Source: an uncultured Lachnospiraceae bacterium
Lineage (GTDB): Bacteria; Bacillota; Clostridia; Lachnospirales; Lachnospiraceae
Assembly (NCBI GenBank): GCA_910587095.1
Contig: CAJUMJ010000034.1
Coordinates: 14,270-78,269, forward strand
DNA: 64,000 bases
Direction: 5' to 3'
Shown here: one piece after another, positions 35,188 through 44,720 of the stretch
Layout of the letters: every line of letters starts with the position of its first letter
Numbering within the stretch: the first letter of the stretch is position 1
Made by a program: the position numbers and the translations under genes
The notes under the pieces: generated by a model
Told to the model about the DNA's origin: nothing
The model's input: the letters and a program-made list of their open reading frames with translations, nothing else
Databases searched by the model: none

Positions 35188-36876
35188 TTATGTCCATATT
35201 TTCTTCAAAATATCCTCCTGCGGAGACTTTCGCATACTAAAAAATCCTCTTGGTATGGAAAATCCTTTTTTAGGCCTGTACAATATTTCCTTTCCCACTT
35301 CCTGCTCGTATGCTTTTTTCAATAAACCTTTACATTCTCCATTAGGACAACGATCATCTTCCGATAAAGAAAAGGCAAATTCTACAATGCGTTTATCTAA
35401 AAAGGGAACCCTTGTCTCCAATGACACCGCCATACTGGCTCTGTCTACCTTGGTCAATATATCTCCTGGCAGATATGTCTTGATATCTACAAACTGCGCC
35501 CTGGTCACAGGCGGCAGATCAACCCTGTAATTTTTTCTGATTGCCCAAAATTTATCGTAATACTTGTCTATCTTAAGCTGCTTTCTTAGAGTCTTATCGT
35601 CTGTTTTTAATGGAAAATTACTTGTTCTTTGCAAGAAATGAATCCCATCTTCCCACTGCAAACCACATGGAAAATCGAATATGCACTTGATAAGCAGTCT
35701 TTCCAGCAGCTGTCTGATATGCCCTTGCTGAAATTCTTTTTTCTGCAGCATCGTATATCTGGGATATCCGCCAAATATTTCATCGCCTCCATCTCCTGTC
35801 AGCACTACTGTTACTTTCTTTCTTGCGATACCGGAAACTAAGTATGTTGGGAAAGCAGATGTATCCGCAAATGGCTCATCATACCATAATTTCAATTTAT
35901 CATAATTTTGGTTTAGTATATCTTTCTGAAAAACATGCAGATTATTCGAAATATTATATTGCTTTGCCAGCATAAGTGCATATCGGGATTCATCATATTG
36001 AGCATCCGTAAATCCAATTGAAAATGTCTCAATATCCGAATTAATTCTGCCACTTTCATATGTTATGATGCTAGAATCCACTCCGCCACTTAAAAAGGTT
36101 CCTACCGGTACATCCGCCATCATTTGCTCTTTCACGGATTCTCTCATCAAATATCTTAATTCCTCAATCAACTCCTTTTGATTTCTCTGACTACCCTTTT
36201 GTTCATTAACATTCAATTTCCAATAAGAACCGTTTTTCAGTATTTTCTGTGACTTAATATCAAACGTCAGCCTATGAGCCGGCTGCAATTTATATATTTT
36301 TTTATAATAAGTCTTTGGATCAGGAATATATAAATAATTGAGATAGTCATATACTGCAGAATTATCTATTTGGAAAGAGATTGTATTACACATATTTACA
36401 ATCCCTTTTAGTTCCGATGCAAAACCAAAATTTGTTCCATCATAGTAATAGTATAATGGTTTGATACCCATACGGTCACGGAACAATTTGACTGTGCCAT
36501 CCCTTTTATCTAAAATGGCAATTCCATACATGCCGTCAATTTTGGTTATGAAATGCTCTCCCCACTCAAGATACGCATTTAAAATCACCTCTGTGTCCGA
36601 TGTCGAACGAAACTTATACCCACGCTTAATCAGAATATTTCTTAACTTAGTAAAACCATATATTTCCCCATTAAATACAATTCCTACCTTATAATCTTCC
36701 GAAAACATTGGCTGCATTGCATTGTCAGATAAATCAATGATGGCTAATCTGGTAAAAGCCAAGGAAAAATCGTCCATCCTGGCTATCCTCGTACCGTCAG
36801 GCCCTCTATGTTTCATACATTGTATTCCCTTTTCATAATCCCAATATGGATTATTTCCACCAAGTATTCCGCACAT
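35188..36876 (-). CDS. asnB: Asparagine synthase (glutamine-hydrolysing)-like, copy 1
   Basis: 562 residues. N-terminal glutaminase with Cys2 nucleophile (MCGILGG), RGPDGT and FNGEIYG; C-terminal ATP-pyrophosphatase FLSGGVDSSIITYE (~260) and GDGGDEIFGGYPRY. In glycan loci such enzymes often amidate a uronic acid or amino acid substituent rather than make free asparagine. It is a close paralogue of the gene at 39866 but of clearly diverged sequence. AGAGGA site. Confidence 0.88.
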   Translation of the reverse strand: MCGILGGNNPYWDYEKGIQCMKHRGPDGTRIARMDDFSLAFTRLAIIDLSDNAMQPMFSEDYKVGIVFNGEIYGFTKLRNILIKRGYKFRSTSDTEVILNAYLEWGEHFITKIDGMYGIAILDKRDGTVKLFRDRMGIKPLYYYYDGTNFGFASELKGIVNMCNTISFQIDNSAVYDYLNYLYIPDPKTYYKKIYKLQPAHRLTFDIKSQKILKNGSYWKLNVNEQKGSQRNQKELIEELRYLMRESVKEQMMADVPVGTFLSGGVDSSIITYESGRINSDIETFSIGFTDAQYDESRYALMLAKQYNISNNLHVFQKDILNQNYDKLKLWYDEPFADTSAFPTYLVSGIARKKVTVVLTGDGGDEIFGGYPRYTMLQKKEFQQGHIRQLLERLLIKCIFDFPCGLQWEDGIHFLQRTSNFPLKTDDKTLRKQLKIDKYYDKFWAIRKNYRVDLPPVTRAQFVDIKTYLPGDILTKVDRASMAVSLETRVPFLDKRIVEFAFSLSEDDRCPNGECKGLLKKAYEQEVGKEILYRPKKGFSIPRGFFSMRKSPQEDILKKIWT

Positions 36877-36899
36877 ATATCTTCCTCTTTGTTATCAAA

Positions 36900-38075
36900 C
36901 TATGTCTGCAGTAAACGATTCCATATTTCCATTATTTTTTCAACATCGTACATAGCCGCTCTTTTCATTGAACGCTTGCTATATCTCTCGCAAAGTTCCT
37001 CATTTCTTAAAAGTTCCAACATTGCCTGTCCTAACAGGCGTTCCTCTCTGGTCAACTCTCCTCCGGCACGTATCTGTCCGGAAATATGTGGCGTCAATAT
37101 CCCATATGGACAATATTCAATATCCTCACACGCTCCCGCCTCTCTTTTTTTACCGACAATTTCACCACAGCCCCCAGGAGCGTCAGTAGTAACCACCGGA
37201 AGACCATTGGCCATAGCCTCTATCATACCATTGGGGAAACCTTCGAGGCGGGACGCTAATACAAATATTCTACTATTTTTTAAATAATGCGCCACATCAC
37301 TTTTGAATCCTGCAAATATAACATTCTCTTTTACCTTATGTTTATAGGCTATGTTTTTTAAATATCCTTCATTTGGTCCGGTTCCCAAAATAAGCAGGCG
37401 GGCATCTTTTTCTGACGCAGCTACATAAGAAAATGCACGAATAATTCGTTCCTGCTGCTTTTCCGGCGCCAGCCGCCCCACGGTTATAATCACCTTATCA
37501 CCATACTCCAGCCCCATAGAAGATTCCTGCGTATTCCCTGTCACAACCGGATTCGGAATTTTAACCATTTTATTCATAGGAATGTTAAAGTTGCAATACA
37601 TGTCCCTCTTGGCATATTCACTCATCACTACAATTCGATCCGATTTCGGATAAAAGAAGTGTACAATATCCTTTCGAAAAAAAAGATTCACCCACTCTCC
37701 CTCTTGTGAAAGAATCGTACAGACTCTGGTAATTACTTTTTCTCTGCCCTTTGAAAGAATATTCAGATAATTAAATTCTTCCATAAAACTAACTGCTACA
37801 TCAATTTGATATCTTCTTTTCCATTTGCGCATTTGCAATGAGGCCAAGAACAGTTTTCCTAATGCCTGTATATCCCCAAATACATTATTTGACAAGCATC
37901 CTTTTATTCCCGTATCAACAATCTGACCTTTTACAGGATATACCGGTTTTACAGAAGTATGGCCCAGGAAATAATATACGTTATTTCCTCGATTCACATA
38001 GTAATCGCCGATAATCTGAGCAACTCTTTCTGCACCGCCGCCACCCAATGTCTGTATTAAGATTGCAATATTCAT
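36900..38075 (-). CDS. GT4 glycosyltransferase
   Basis: About 391 residues with NIAILIQTLGGGGAERVAQIIGDYY at the N-terminus (the GGAERV motif of many capsule transferases), VITVGRLAPEKQQERIIRAF and donor-site SRLEGFPNGMIEAMANGLPVVTTDAPGG. Extra Cys/Gly-rich segment EAGACEDIEYCPYGIL near 320 is where GalNAc-type transferases carry a similar loop. ATG 38075 is preferred; a TTG at 38099 is in frame but overlaps the AAAGG. Confidence 0.87.
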   Translation of the reverse strand: MNIAILIQTLGGGGAERVAQIIGDYYVNRGNNVYYFLGHTSVKPVYPVKGQIVDTGIKGCLSNNVFGDIQALGKLFLASLQMRKWKRRYQIDVAVSFMEEFNYLNILSKGREKVITRVCTILSQEGEWVNLFFRKDIVHFFYPKSDRIVVMSEYAKRDMYCNFNIPMNKMVKIPNPVVTGNTQESSMGLEYGDKVIITVGRLAPEKQQERIIRAFSYVAASEKDARLLILGTGPNEGYLKNIAYKHKVKENVIFAGFKSDVAHYLKNSRIFVLASRLEGFPNGMIEAMANGLPVVTTDAPGGCGEIVGKKREAGACEDIEYCPYGILTPHISGQIRAGGELTREERLLGQAMLELLRNEELCERYSKRSMKRAAMYDVEKIMEIWNRLLQT

Positions 38076-38134
38076 ATAACCACTCAAACCTTTCTTCAAG
38101 AAATTGAATGCCTGTAAAATATCTTCCGCAGGTT

Positions 38135-39280
38135 CTATTTATCTTTCCGAATCCAGATAGAACCGTCTCCGCATCCGGCCAATTTTTCTCCCAGGCGTTC
38201 GGCATATTTATGCGCCATAAATCCGCCGAACCATTGAATGGAATATTCCCTGTTGTGCATCAAAAACGCTCTGAGCATATACGCCTCATTGTATGCCCTG
38301 CCTTCATATATCCATTTTTTCGGATAAATAAAAGGGTAAAATATATCGTGAAAATGGATATAAACCCCCGCCTGAATCCGCGGCAATATTTCAAAAAACA
38401 GATAATTGATATCCGAGCCTGTCTTAGATACATGTGAAGAATCGATAAAAAGAATATCGTTCTCCTTCAGCTGTTCAAACACTTCTACCGGTATGTCCTG
38501 TAATTTTGACTCATGAATCTTTATATTGTCGGAATCGCGCAGCAACGATTTTAATCTGTCCGAGTACGGTTCAATGGACATAATTTCTATCTCGTTATTA
38601 AAAACTTTTTCGTTCATATCAAGCATTACGCTGGTTGAAAATCCGCTCCCGACTTCTATGATCTTTTCGGGATGCAGGATACGCATCATATAATACAAAA
38701 TATCAGCGCCGTTTTTAGGAAAGCAGGGATTGACGCAGTAGTACCTTGTGTCGCTGCTCTCATAAAGATTCCACTTGGGAGCTTCCATTTCCTGCATTTT
38801 TTCAAGCAGCTCCAAATGCCTCTCCTCATTCAGAGATATTTCCTTAATGCAGGACTCTGGATCAAATAACGTTTCCTCTTTTCTATGTATCTCTTCCATG
38901 TCCGGGTAAGGAGATTCGTAATGGTTGAAGGGGAATACGTTATTAAAATCATCCGGCTCATACCGTTCTGGCAGAAAATAAGTGCATTTATCTGCAAGTT
39001 TGTGCAGATCGTATACATTTTCAAATCCACGCTGCTCTAACTGTTCCAATATATCCGCGCATCGATGGGGTGAAACCAGTACGACATTCTCCCTTGCTCC
39101 CCGTTTTTCCGCCTCCTCAACGCTGATACACATATACTGGTCAACGACTGGCTTTCCCCACTTCTCTTTCGCATTGTCAATAAATGCCGCCATTTCTATC
39201 CCGTTAATCTTCAACAGTTTCAGCAGTCTTTTTCCGTTACTGCCGCTGCCAAATATATAAAATTCTTTTTTCCTAACCAT
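38135..39280 (-). CDS. Class I SAM methyltransferase with N-terminal Rossmann-like domain
   Basis: About 381 residues. N-terminal ~100: FYIFGSGSNGKRLLKLLKINGIEMAAFIDNAKEKW, the locus-wide domain. Then a Methyltransf_24-type fold: IIEVGSGFSTSVMLDMN (SAM site), IEPYSDRLKSLL, ILFIDSSHVSKTGSDINYLFFEILP and a VYIHFHDIF segment. Probably methylates a sugar or its acid substituent. ATG 39280 follows GGGAG; the frame extends to 39334. Confidence 0.83.
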   Translation of the reverse strand: MVRKKEFYIFGSGSNGKRLLKLLKINGIEMAAFIDNAKEKWGKPVVDQYMCISVEEAEKRGARENVVLVSPHRCADILEQLEQRGFENVYDLHKLADKCTYFLPERYEPDDFNNVFPFNHYESPYPDMEEIHRKEETLFDPESCIKEISLNEERHLELLEKMQEMEAPKWNLYESSDTRYYCVNPCFPKNGADILYYMMRILHPEKIIEVGSGFSTSVMLDMNEKVFNNEIEIMSIEPYSDRLKSLLRDSDNIKIHESKLQDIPVEVFEQLKENDILFIDSSHVSKTGSDINYLFFEILPRIQAGVYIHFHDIFYPFIYPKKWIYEGRAYNEAYMLRAFLMHNREYSIQWFGGFMAHKYAERLGEKLAGCGDGSIWIRKDK

Positions 39281-39349
39281 TTCATCCGCTCCCTTATAAG
39301 CAAAACAAGCCAGGCACCAATCTTTTCGCGCCAACTTTCCTAATAAGCT

Positions 39350-39823
39350 TTACACCTCATACAAAATATCTTCCAGGGAAATAATCGGGCACGAAACCTT
39401 ATCCCTCAATGTTTCCTCTACCTCATCAAAAAATGTAATCGCGGTAACAACCACTGCATCCACTTCCGGAAGCGGCTCGTCCACTGAAAGAACGTCGATG
39501 TAAGAATATATACCCACTTTTCTGTCTATTCCGTATACCGCTTCTATTTCGGAGTCTTTTAATTCATTGACCAGTGTCTCTCCGGCATAGCTCATACCGT
39601 AAATAGCTATCTTCTGATATCCATGGTCTTCAAAATATGAGGAAAGCTTTTTCCCCTCCTGTTTTACCTTCACCCACTGATTCATCATCAGAAAAAGCGC
39701 CAAATGCTTATCCGACTTCTCCTGAATTTTCCCGGCCTTGTCGCCGCTGATCTTCCCGACTGCGCTTGCTCCCGCAATACCGCCCGCTACCATTGATAAT
39801 ACTGAAATGACTCCTTTTTTCAT
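39350..39823 (-). CDS. Small membrane-anchored protein with stand-alone Rossmann-like domain, copy 1
   Basis: 157 residues. A short hydrophobic, Gly/Ala-rich N-terminal segment (VISVLSMVAGGIAGASAVG, residues 4-22) could be a membrane anchor or helix. A basic helical stretch (ISGDKAGKIQEKSDKHLALFL) follows, then WVKVKQEGKKLSSYF and KIAIYGMSYAGETLVNEL...VYGIDRK...PEVDAVVVTAITF...CPIISLEDIL. The second half matches the C-terminal domain of the GT4 at 32368. Clear paralogue of the protein at 41696, same length. Function unknown. AAAGGAGG site. Confidence 0.75.
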   Translation of the reverse strand: MKKGVISVLSMVAGGIAGASAVGKISGDKAGKIQEKSDKHLALFLMMNQWVKVKQEGKKLSSYFEDHGYQKIAIYGMSYAGETLVNELKDSEIEAVYGIDRKVGIYSYIDVLSVDEPLPEVDAVVVTAITFFDEVEETLRDKVSCPIISLEDILYEV

Positions 39824-39865
39824 CTTGGTTTCCTCCTTTGCTACATAAATTATCAATTTCTCATT

Positions 39866-41566
39866 CTATACTTTCCATAGCTTCTCCAAGAGTTCCTCCT
39901 GCACTGACATTCTTCTCCTGAAATATTCTGTCGGCATTGCAAAGCCTTGTTTTGTACGATATAATATCTCCTTATTAATTACTGGTTCATAAGCTTTTTT
40001 CAGTAATCCTTTGGCCTCTCCTGCCGGACATCTGTCTTCCTGCGATAAGGAAAAGGCAAACTCCACTATCCTTCGGTCTAAAAACGGCACCCTGGATTCC
40101 AGTGATACAGCCATGCTTGTGCGGTCGACTTTCGTCAGGATATCACTGGGAAGATAAGTTTTCAGATCAAGATACTGCATTCTGGTAACCGCAGGTAAAT
40201 CCTTTCTGTAATATTTCCTAAAATACCACAGTTTATCGTAATCTCTTGGAATCCTCAATCGTTCCCTCAATTTGCTGTCACTTCCCGACAATGTGGGAGC
40301 CATATATCTGTCATACAAATTTAAACCATCTAAAAATTTCCAGTCGTATTTTCCATCCTTCCTCATCCTGCAATATAATTTGGAAATAAGTATATTATCA
40401 TAGCCGTTTTTCTGCTCCTTTTCTTCCAAAACACCATATCTGGCATATCCGCCAAATACTTCATCGCTTCCATCTCCTGTCAGGACGACCACCACTTTAT
40501 TCCGTGCCTCCCTAGATACCAGATAAGTTGGAAAAGCGGATGTATCCGCAAACGGCTCGTCATACCATGTTTTCATATTGGCAAAGTTTTCATGAAAAAT
40601 ATTCCGATTAAATATCTTTTCATTACGTCGAATCTGGTATCTGTCAGACAGCTTTCTGGCAAAATCCAGTTCGTTATAAGGAGCCTCGTTGAAACCGATG
40701 GAAAAGCTCTCAAGCTGCGGATTAATCTGACTACTCTCATAAGCAATGATACTGGAATCAACACCACCGCTTAAAAATACCCCTACCGGGACATCTGCTA
40801 TCATCTGCTCTTTCACAGATTGTTTCACTAATTCTCTTACTTCACAAATTAGGTCTTCCTGTTTTCTCTGTGCCCCCCTTGTCCCATTTATCTCCAATTT
40901 CCAGTACGCACCATTCTTGATAACCTTCCGAGAGTGAATATCAAATTCTAATCGATGCGCAGGCTGCAATTTGTATGTATTTTGATACAGTGTCTTTGGT
41001 TCCGGAATATAAATATAATTCAGGTAATCATAAACCGCCGTATTATCAATCTTCAAGGAAATATCAGTGCACATATTGGCGATACCTTTTAGTTCAGAAG
41101 AAAAGCCAAAATTCCTTCCATCATAATAATAATATAGTGGCTTGATCCCCAACCGATCCCTGTACAGCCTAACAGTTCCGCTTTTGCCCTCTCGCTTATC
41201 GTAAATGGCAATCGCAAACATACCATCAATTTGAGTAACAAATTTTTCTCCATATTCCAAATAAGCGCTTAAAATCACTTCTGTATCTGTAGTGGAGGAA
41301 AAGTGATACCCCTTTCTTTCCAGTTGACGACGCAATTTCTGATAACCATAAATCTCTCCATTATATACAATAGCCACTTGTTTATCTTTGGAAAACATGG
41401 GCTGCATTCCTTTGTCCGACAAATCAATGACCGCTAACCTTGTAAATGCTAAACAGAAATCCTCTAGCTTCACCACTTTGGTTCCATCCGGTCCTCTGTG
41501 TTTCATAGATTCAATTCCTTTTTTGTAATCCCATCTATGATTATTCCCTCCTAAAATACCACACAT
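39866..41566 (-). CDS. asnB: Asparagine synthase (glutamine-hydrolysing)-like, copy 2
   Basis: 566 residues, same architecture as copy 1: Cys2 (MCGILGG), RGPDGTKV, YNGEIYGYQKLR, FLSGGVDSSIIAYES and GDGSDEVFGGYARY. All catalytic motifs are present, so both copies could be active. The first 200 residues are very close to copy 1 while the C-terminal half is more diverged. Flanked on both sides by the paralogous small membrane proteins, which suggests a duplicated block. Confidence 0.88.
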   Translation of the reverse strand: MCGILGGNNHRWDYKKGIESMKHRGPDGTKVVKLEDFCLAFTRLAVIDLSDKGMQPMFSKDKQVAIVYNGEIYGYQKLRRQLERKGYHFSSTTDTEVILSAYLEYGEKFVTQIDGMFAIAIYDKREGKSGTVRLYRDRLGIKPLYYYYDGRNFGFSSELKGIANMCTDISLKIDNTAVYDYLNYIYIPEPKTLYQNTYKLQPAHRLEFDIHSRKVIKNGAYWKLEINGTRGAQRKQEDLICEVRELVKQSVKEQMIADVPVGVFLSGGVDSSIIAYESSQINPQLESFSIGFNEAPYNELDFARKLSDRYQIRRNEKIFNRNIFHENFANMKTWYDEPFADTSAFPTYLVSREARNKVVVVLTGDGSDEVFGGYARYGVLEEKEQKNGYDNILISKLYCRMRKDGKYDWKFLDGLNLYDRYMAPTLSGSDSKLRERLRIPRDYDKLWYFRKYYRKDLPAVTRMQYLDLKTYLPSDILTKVDRTSMAVSLESRVPFLDRRIVEFAFSLSQEDRCPAGEAKGLLKKAYEPVINKEILYRTKQGFAMPTEYFRRRMSVQEELLEKLWKV

Positions 41567-41695
41567 TTACCAATCTCCTATTTATCGTATATTATACTTT
41601 TTCATTGCTTCCGACTTGCGCTGCGTTTTCATGCACATGAACATTTGGAAAAGCCCGCAGCCGGCAGCAATACCCCAATTCCCACAATAGCAAAA

Positions 41696-42169
41696 TTACA
41701 TATCATCTAAAACACTTGCAAGTGAGATAATTGGACAAGAAACCTTATCCCGCAGCACCTTCTCTATCTCATCAAAAAAGGTAATTGCTGTAACAACAAT
41801 CGCATCTACCTCAGGCAATGAACTATCTACTGACAAAATATTAATATAAGAATATAATCCATCTCTTTGATCAATTCCATATACCAACTCAATCTCTGAA
41901 TCCATTAGTTCATTAACAAGCGTCTCACCCACATAACTCATTCCATAAACCGCAATTCTTTCATATCTATGCTTTTTAAAATAGGAAGATAAATTTTTCC
42001 CTTCCTGCTTCACTTTAACCCAATCATTCATCATTAAAAAAAGCGCTAAATGTTTATTAGACTTTTCCTGAATTTTTTCAGCTTTGTCATTTCTAATTTT
42101 TCCGACTGCACTTGCCCCTATTATTCCGCCAGCCACCATTGTCAACGCTGAAATTATGCTTTTTTTCAT
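41696..42169 (-). CDS. Small membrane-anchored protein with stand-alone Rossmann-like domain, copy 2
   Basis: 157 residues, similar throughout to the protein at 39350: IISALTMVAGGIIGASAVG, WVKVKQEGKNLSSYF, RIAVYGMSYVGETLVNEL and VDAIVVTAITFFDEIEK. Same gene length and same neighbours (asnB), pointing to tandem duplication. Good AGGAAGG site. Function unknown; the domain suggests binding of a nucleotide or sugar nucleotide. Confidence 0.75.
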   Translation of the reverse strand: MKKSIISALTMVAGGIIGASAVGKIRNDKAEKIQEKSNKHLALFLMMNDWVKVKQEGKNLSSYFKKHRYERIAVYGMSYVGETLVNELMDSEIELVYGIDQRDGLYSYINILSVDSSLPEVDAIVVTAITFFDEIEKVLRDKVSCPIISLASVLDDM

Positions 42170-42189
42170 ATTAACTTCCTTCCTGATTT

Positions 42190-43386
42190 TCAATTACCAA
42201 CTAAAGTTTGATATATTTTCTTCCCCGCCGACTCTGTCTTTTCAGCATTCTTATGTTTTCGTTCTTGATTAATCGCTAAGTCCAATAGTTCCACTCCTAA
42301 ATTATCCATTTCATTTACAACCCGATTTTGGCAGAACTTTCGCTCTATAATTTCTTTCAAATATGGAATTGAATCATTATTGACTGTTAATTCCTTTCCT
42401 TCTATATGGTTATTTACAACATCATATAACAAAAGCATATTACCTCGGGCAGGATGTATCAATACTTTATGCTGTTCGATTACATTAAAAGCTCCAAATG
42501 CCGTCCACTCCTCTAACCCTTCTAGAAATCGAAAGCCTGCAGGATAATCTATTGCTTTACTAATAGTGCGTTTTGTTTTATCTATCTGCATTATATATTT
42601 TAAACCCAAGGGTAATACAATAGCCTTATCATCTATAAATATCATATTGACATATGGTACAGTTTTGCCGCTAAACCATTCTTCTTTCTCTAATTGATAT
42701 TTTATCAAGCCATCTGTTGTGCGATCCCATTCATATACATCGGTCGATGTAAACGATAATATCCAAAAGTTATTGCCATCGTATCTAATTCCCCATATAT
42801 TATAGTCTTCCGTAAATTGTTTACAAAAAGTTCTCTTTTTTTCCTGAATACTAATCCCGATAATTGTAGTATTCCCAGACAAAATGGCAATTTCCGCTTC
42901 ATTTATTCTAATCACATTATCAATATTATAAATAAATTCCGTTCCATCCAACAAATCCTCTATATCTCTATTTCTTTCAATTTTTAATGTTTTCAAATCC
43001 AACATGAAAATACCCTGTGACAGTCTGGTCGGGAATATATATACTTGTTCATCATAACAGACTACTCCTGCTGTCATATAAACATTTGAACCATCCACTG
43101 AATTGATTGGAATCCCCCACATATTATTTTTATCAATATCATAAACTAAAATCTGATTGCAGTTTGCAGGAAACAGCATTATTTTACTTCCATAGCAACA
43201 ATTTACATGACCCAAATAGGCTTTCTGAATAGCCTTTTCCAAAAATGGTATCCTGCCTATAAATTGCATTGACAAGTCATGAATATCCACTGAAAATAAA
43301 CCATTAAAACCCCCATTGGAAAAATATATCTGATCGTTAAACAGGATTCCTCCCACATATGATATATATTCTTTATGATTCTTCAT
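42190..43386 (-). CDS. Beta-propeller (kelch-like) protein of unknown function
   Basis: 398 residues and no signal peptide, so cytoplasmic. Repeating blades are visible by the pattern hydrophobic-x-hydrophobic followed by a D-x-x-x-x-x-hydrophobic element: ILFNDQIYFSNGGFNGLFSVDIHDL, GSKIMLFPANCNQILVYDID, YDEQVYIFPTRLSQGIFMLDLKTL, YDGNNFWILSFTS. A polar ~60-residue C-terminal tail follows. Overlaps the upstream gene by 14 bases. No catalytic motif was seen; a scaffold or binding role in glycan assembly is only inference. Confidence 0.65.
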   Translation of the reverse strand: MKNHKEYISYVGGILFNDQIYFSNGGFNGLFSVDIHDLSMQFIGRIPFLEKAIQKAYLGHVNCCYGSKIMLFPANCNQILVYDIDKNNMWGIPINSVDGSNVYMTAGVVCYDEQVYIFPTRLSQGIFMLDLKTLKIERNRDIEDLLDGTEFIYNIDNVIRINEAEIAILSGNTTIIGISIQEKKRTFCKQFTEDYNIWGIRYDGNNFWILSFTSTDVYEWDRTTDGLIKYQLEKEEWFSGKTVPYVNMIFIDDKAIVLPLGLKYIMQIDKTKRTISKAIDYPAGFRFLEGLEEWTAFGAFNVIEQHKVLIHPARGNMLLLYDVVNNHIEGKELTVNNDSIPYLKEIIERKFCQNRVVNEMDNLGVELLDLAINQERKHKNAEKTESAGKKIYQTLVGN

Positions 43387-44704
43387 ACAGCTCCTTTACA
43401 TCCAGCAAATACATATTTTCTCTTAAATAGCTATAAGATATAGGCCTGTTATACATAGCAAGTCCCAGTCCTCCATTATCCTTACTGCTATAAGCAACTC
43501 GATGATTATTTTTCCATATATTCAAAACCTGCCAATACTTTTCCATACATTTAGTTTCTTCTTCTGTAATCTTCCAAGTGTGATCCAGCTTTTCATTCAT
43601 TTCAATCGTAGCTTTTAGTATCTCTTCCTCTGTATTATCAATCAATTCAATTTTCTCTTTTTTAAAGCGCTCACTATGTCGGTCACACTTGAGCGATACT
43701 TCCCACATTTCATATAAATTAAGTAAACGTTCCTTCCTCCTGGAATAAAATTTTTTAGGTATATACAAATCATAGTCAGTCCACGGTAATGCTTCCTGCC
43801 CATAACACCACACGATTAAATTAGTCTGTAAAACTGGTCTGCCCCAAAAAGTTGAAATAGCTGTAATTCCTGATGAGCATCCTATTAAAAACTTACAATT
43901 GGCAATCAAATAGAAATCCATCAATTCATCATAAAAATAATTGGCATAGTCAACAACATCTTCTATTTCACATTTTTTGCTTTCATCCTTTCCCATTCTT
44001 ATTGCCTGACAACCTAATTTTTTCATATATGAGCATGCCTGTCTATAAGAATTAATATCTGCATCAAGTACTGATGTATCATCATATTCACTAATAAAAT
44101 TATTTGTTTTTGTAGCAACCTCCCTCGCATGGATACATATATATTCGCCCACAACTCCCATTTTCTGCATTTTTTTATTCGCATATTCTTCGATTTCTTT
44201 AGTAAATGGAAGCAATGGTTTCCCTATTTTTATATTGAAAACTACGGATGAATCCCGATACCTATATTTGTCAAAATATTCTGTAGAAATTTTATCAGAA
44301 TGAAAAAATATACAATATTTCCAAAATTCAAGATTTCCTTCTGAAATAAAATGTATACGTCTTCCAAAAACATCGAAAATCTTTTTATTAACCACTCCCC
44401 CTATATAGTAATCCTTATAAAAAGTAGGTAATACAACATGAAAAGCATTTTTTGATCGTTTCAATCTGTCCTCTAAAAACATAAATAGTCTGGCTACTGT
44501 TTCTCCTATGCTTACGAATTCAATTCCATATACATATATGCAATCATATTTCTGAACAAGCCTCTTCCAGCGTTTTTCATACCTTTTGATTTTATGATAT
44601 GTCCAGTTTGATTGATAGTTCAGCTTATGCTCGTATTCCTTTATTTTATTATGCAAAAAAAAAGTTTTACTATTTTGCATAAAATAATCGTGAATTTTAT
44701 TCAT
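43373..44704 (-). CDS. TIGR04372-type glycosyltransferase-like protein
   Basis: 443 residues. Central and C-terminal features match TIGR04372-family putative transferases: YICIHAREVA, a RMGKDESKKCEIEDVVDYANYFYDELMDFYLIANCKFLIGCSSGITAISTFWGRPVLQTN run, in which the SSG segment is conserved. Such proteins occur in surface-polysaccharide loci. A T9 tract falls at codons 14-17 of the gene. GGGAG site. Donor and acceptor unknown. Confidence 0.72.
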   Translation of the reverse strand: MNKIHDYFMQNSKTFFLHNKIKEYEHKLNYQSNWTYHKIKRYEKRWKRLVQKYDCIYVYGIEFVSIGETVARLFMFLEDRLKRSKNAFHVVLPTFYKDYYIGGVVNKKIFDVFGRRIHFISEGNLEFWKYCIFFHSDKISTEYFDKYRYRDSSVVFNIKIGKPLLPFTKEIEEYANKKMQKMGVVGEYICIHAREVATKTNNFISEYDDTSVLDADINSYRQACSYMKKLGCQAIRMGKDESKKCEIEDVVDYANYFYDELMDFYLIANCKFLIGCSSGITAISTFWGRPVLQTNLIVWCYGQEALPWTDYDLYIPKKFYSRRKERLLNLYEMWEVSLKCDRHSERFKKEKIELIDNTEEEILKATIEMNEKLDHTWKITEEETKCMEKYWQVLNIWKNNHRVAYSSKDNGGLGLAMYNRPISYSYLRENMYLLDVKELYEES

Positions 44705-44720
44705 TAAACACTCTCACTCC

